64,000 nucleotides of DNA, taken from positions 33,215,001-33,279,000 of the forward strand of contig NC_091677.1 of assembly GCF_042453785.1 (NCBI RefSeq), given 5' to 3'. The translations under genes were made by a program, and so were the position numbers. The stretch is from Malus domestica (lineage: Eukaryota; Streptophyta; Magnoliopsida; Rosales; Rosaceae). This document shows, piece after piece, positions 63,870-64,000 of the stretch; within the stretch, counting starts at the first letter, position 1, and each line of letters starts with the position of its first letter. Under the pieces are notes generated by a model. It ran no database searches and had not been told where the DNA came from. It saw nothing but the letters and a program-made list of their open reading frames with translations.

Positions 63870-64000
63870 GTACACACTGAATCTCATGACACTTTTAAAT
63901 TCATATTTGCTTGCAGATTGATATTGTAGTTGCAATGATTTTGTCGGTCCTAAAAAGTCGTTCAAGTTTCTAAATAGTAATACTTGACAGAGATGTGATT

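Overview
This is a plant nuclear genome window, almost certainly a eudicot and most likely a Rosaceae tree of the apple/pear group. That last step is inference from general familiarity with a Cassandra-type element carrying 5S rRNA sequence and other repeats; no database search was possible. There are no bacterial features. About two thirds of the window is transposable-element sequence. Three spliced protein genes and a probable small-RNA locus sit in the rest.

Layout. (1) 1-10471: a young Athila-type Ty3/gypsy element, whose 5' LTR runs off the left edge. It is inserted into a PIF/Harbinger transposase gene, and the remaining half of that transposon fills 10472-11699. (2) 11999-19280: a decayed Ty1/copia element. 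Its integrase is interrupted by a hAT-type MITE, and it carries about 2 kb derived from a Tat-type gypsy element, including an intact 182-codon antisense ORF. (3) 21279-23939: a seven-exon gene for a 165-residue TPX2-domain microtubule-associated protein resembling MAP20. (4) 24197-46350: a stack of nested elements starting 46 bp past that gene's putative poly(A) signal. A roughly 1 kb hAT element (8-bp TSD) holds a minus-strand non-autonomous gypsy element (24282-41925) and a 3.5 kb solo LTR. The minus-strand element holds a Tourist-like MITE, a Mutator-like element and an 11.2 kb Tat gypsy element. (5) 46468-55060: solo LTR, LINE remnant, a local tandem duplication with a different transposon in each copy, another hAT derivative, Cassandra LTRs, an inverted-repeat element and minisatellites. 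(6) 55342-56485: a four-exon universal stress protein gene. (7) 57585-58270: a promoter-like region (site II, telobox, TATA) followed by two related C/D-box snoRNA-like sequences. (8) 60886 to the right edge: the first six exons of an ABC1/UbiB-family atypical kinase gene.

How it works together. The genes are unrelated single genes: a microtubule protein, an ATP-binding stress protein and a mitochondrial or plastid kinase-like protein. They do not form a pathway. The main story is transposon stratigraphy, because target-site duplications can be read for most insertions and fix their order. The least explained items are the antisense coiled-coil ORF of the Tat elements (two diverged copies), the snoRNA-like pair, the fragment of possible host origin inside the minus-strand gypsy element, and several tandem arrays inside transposons.
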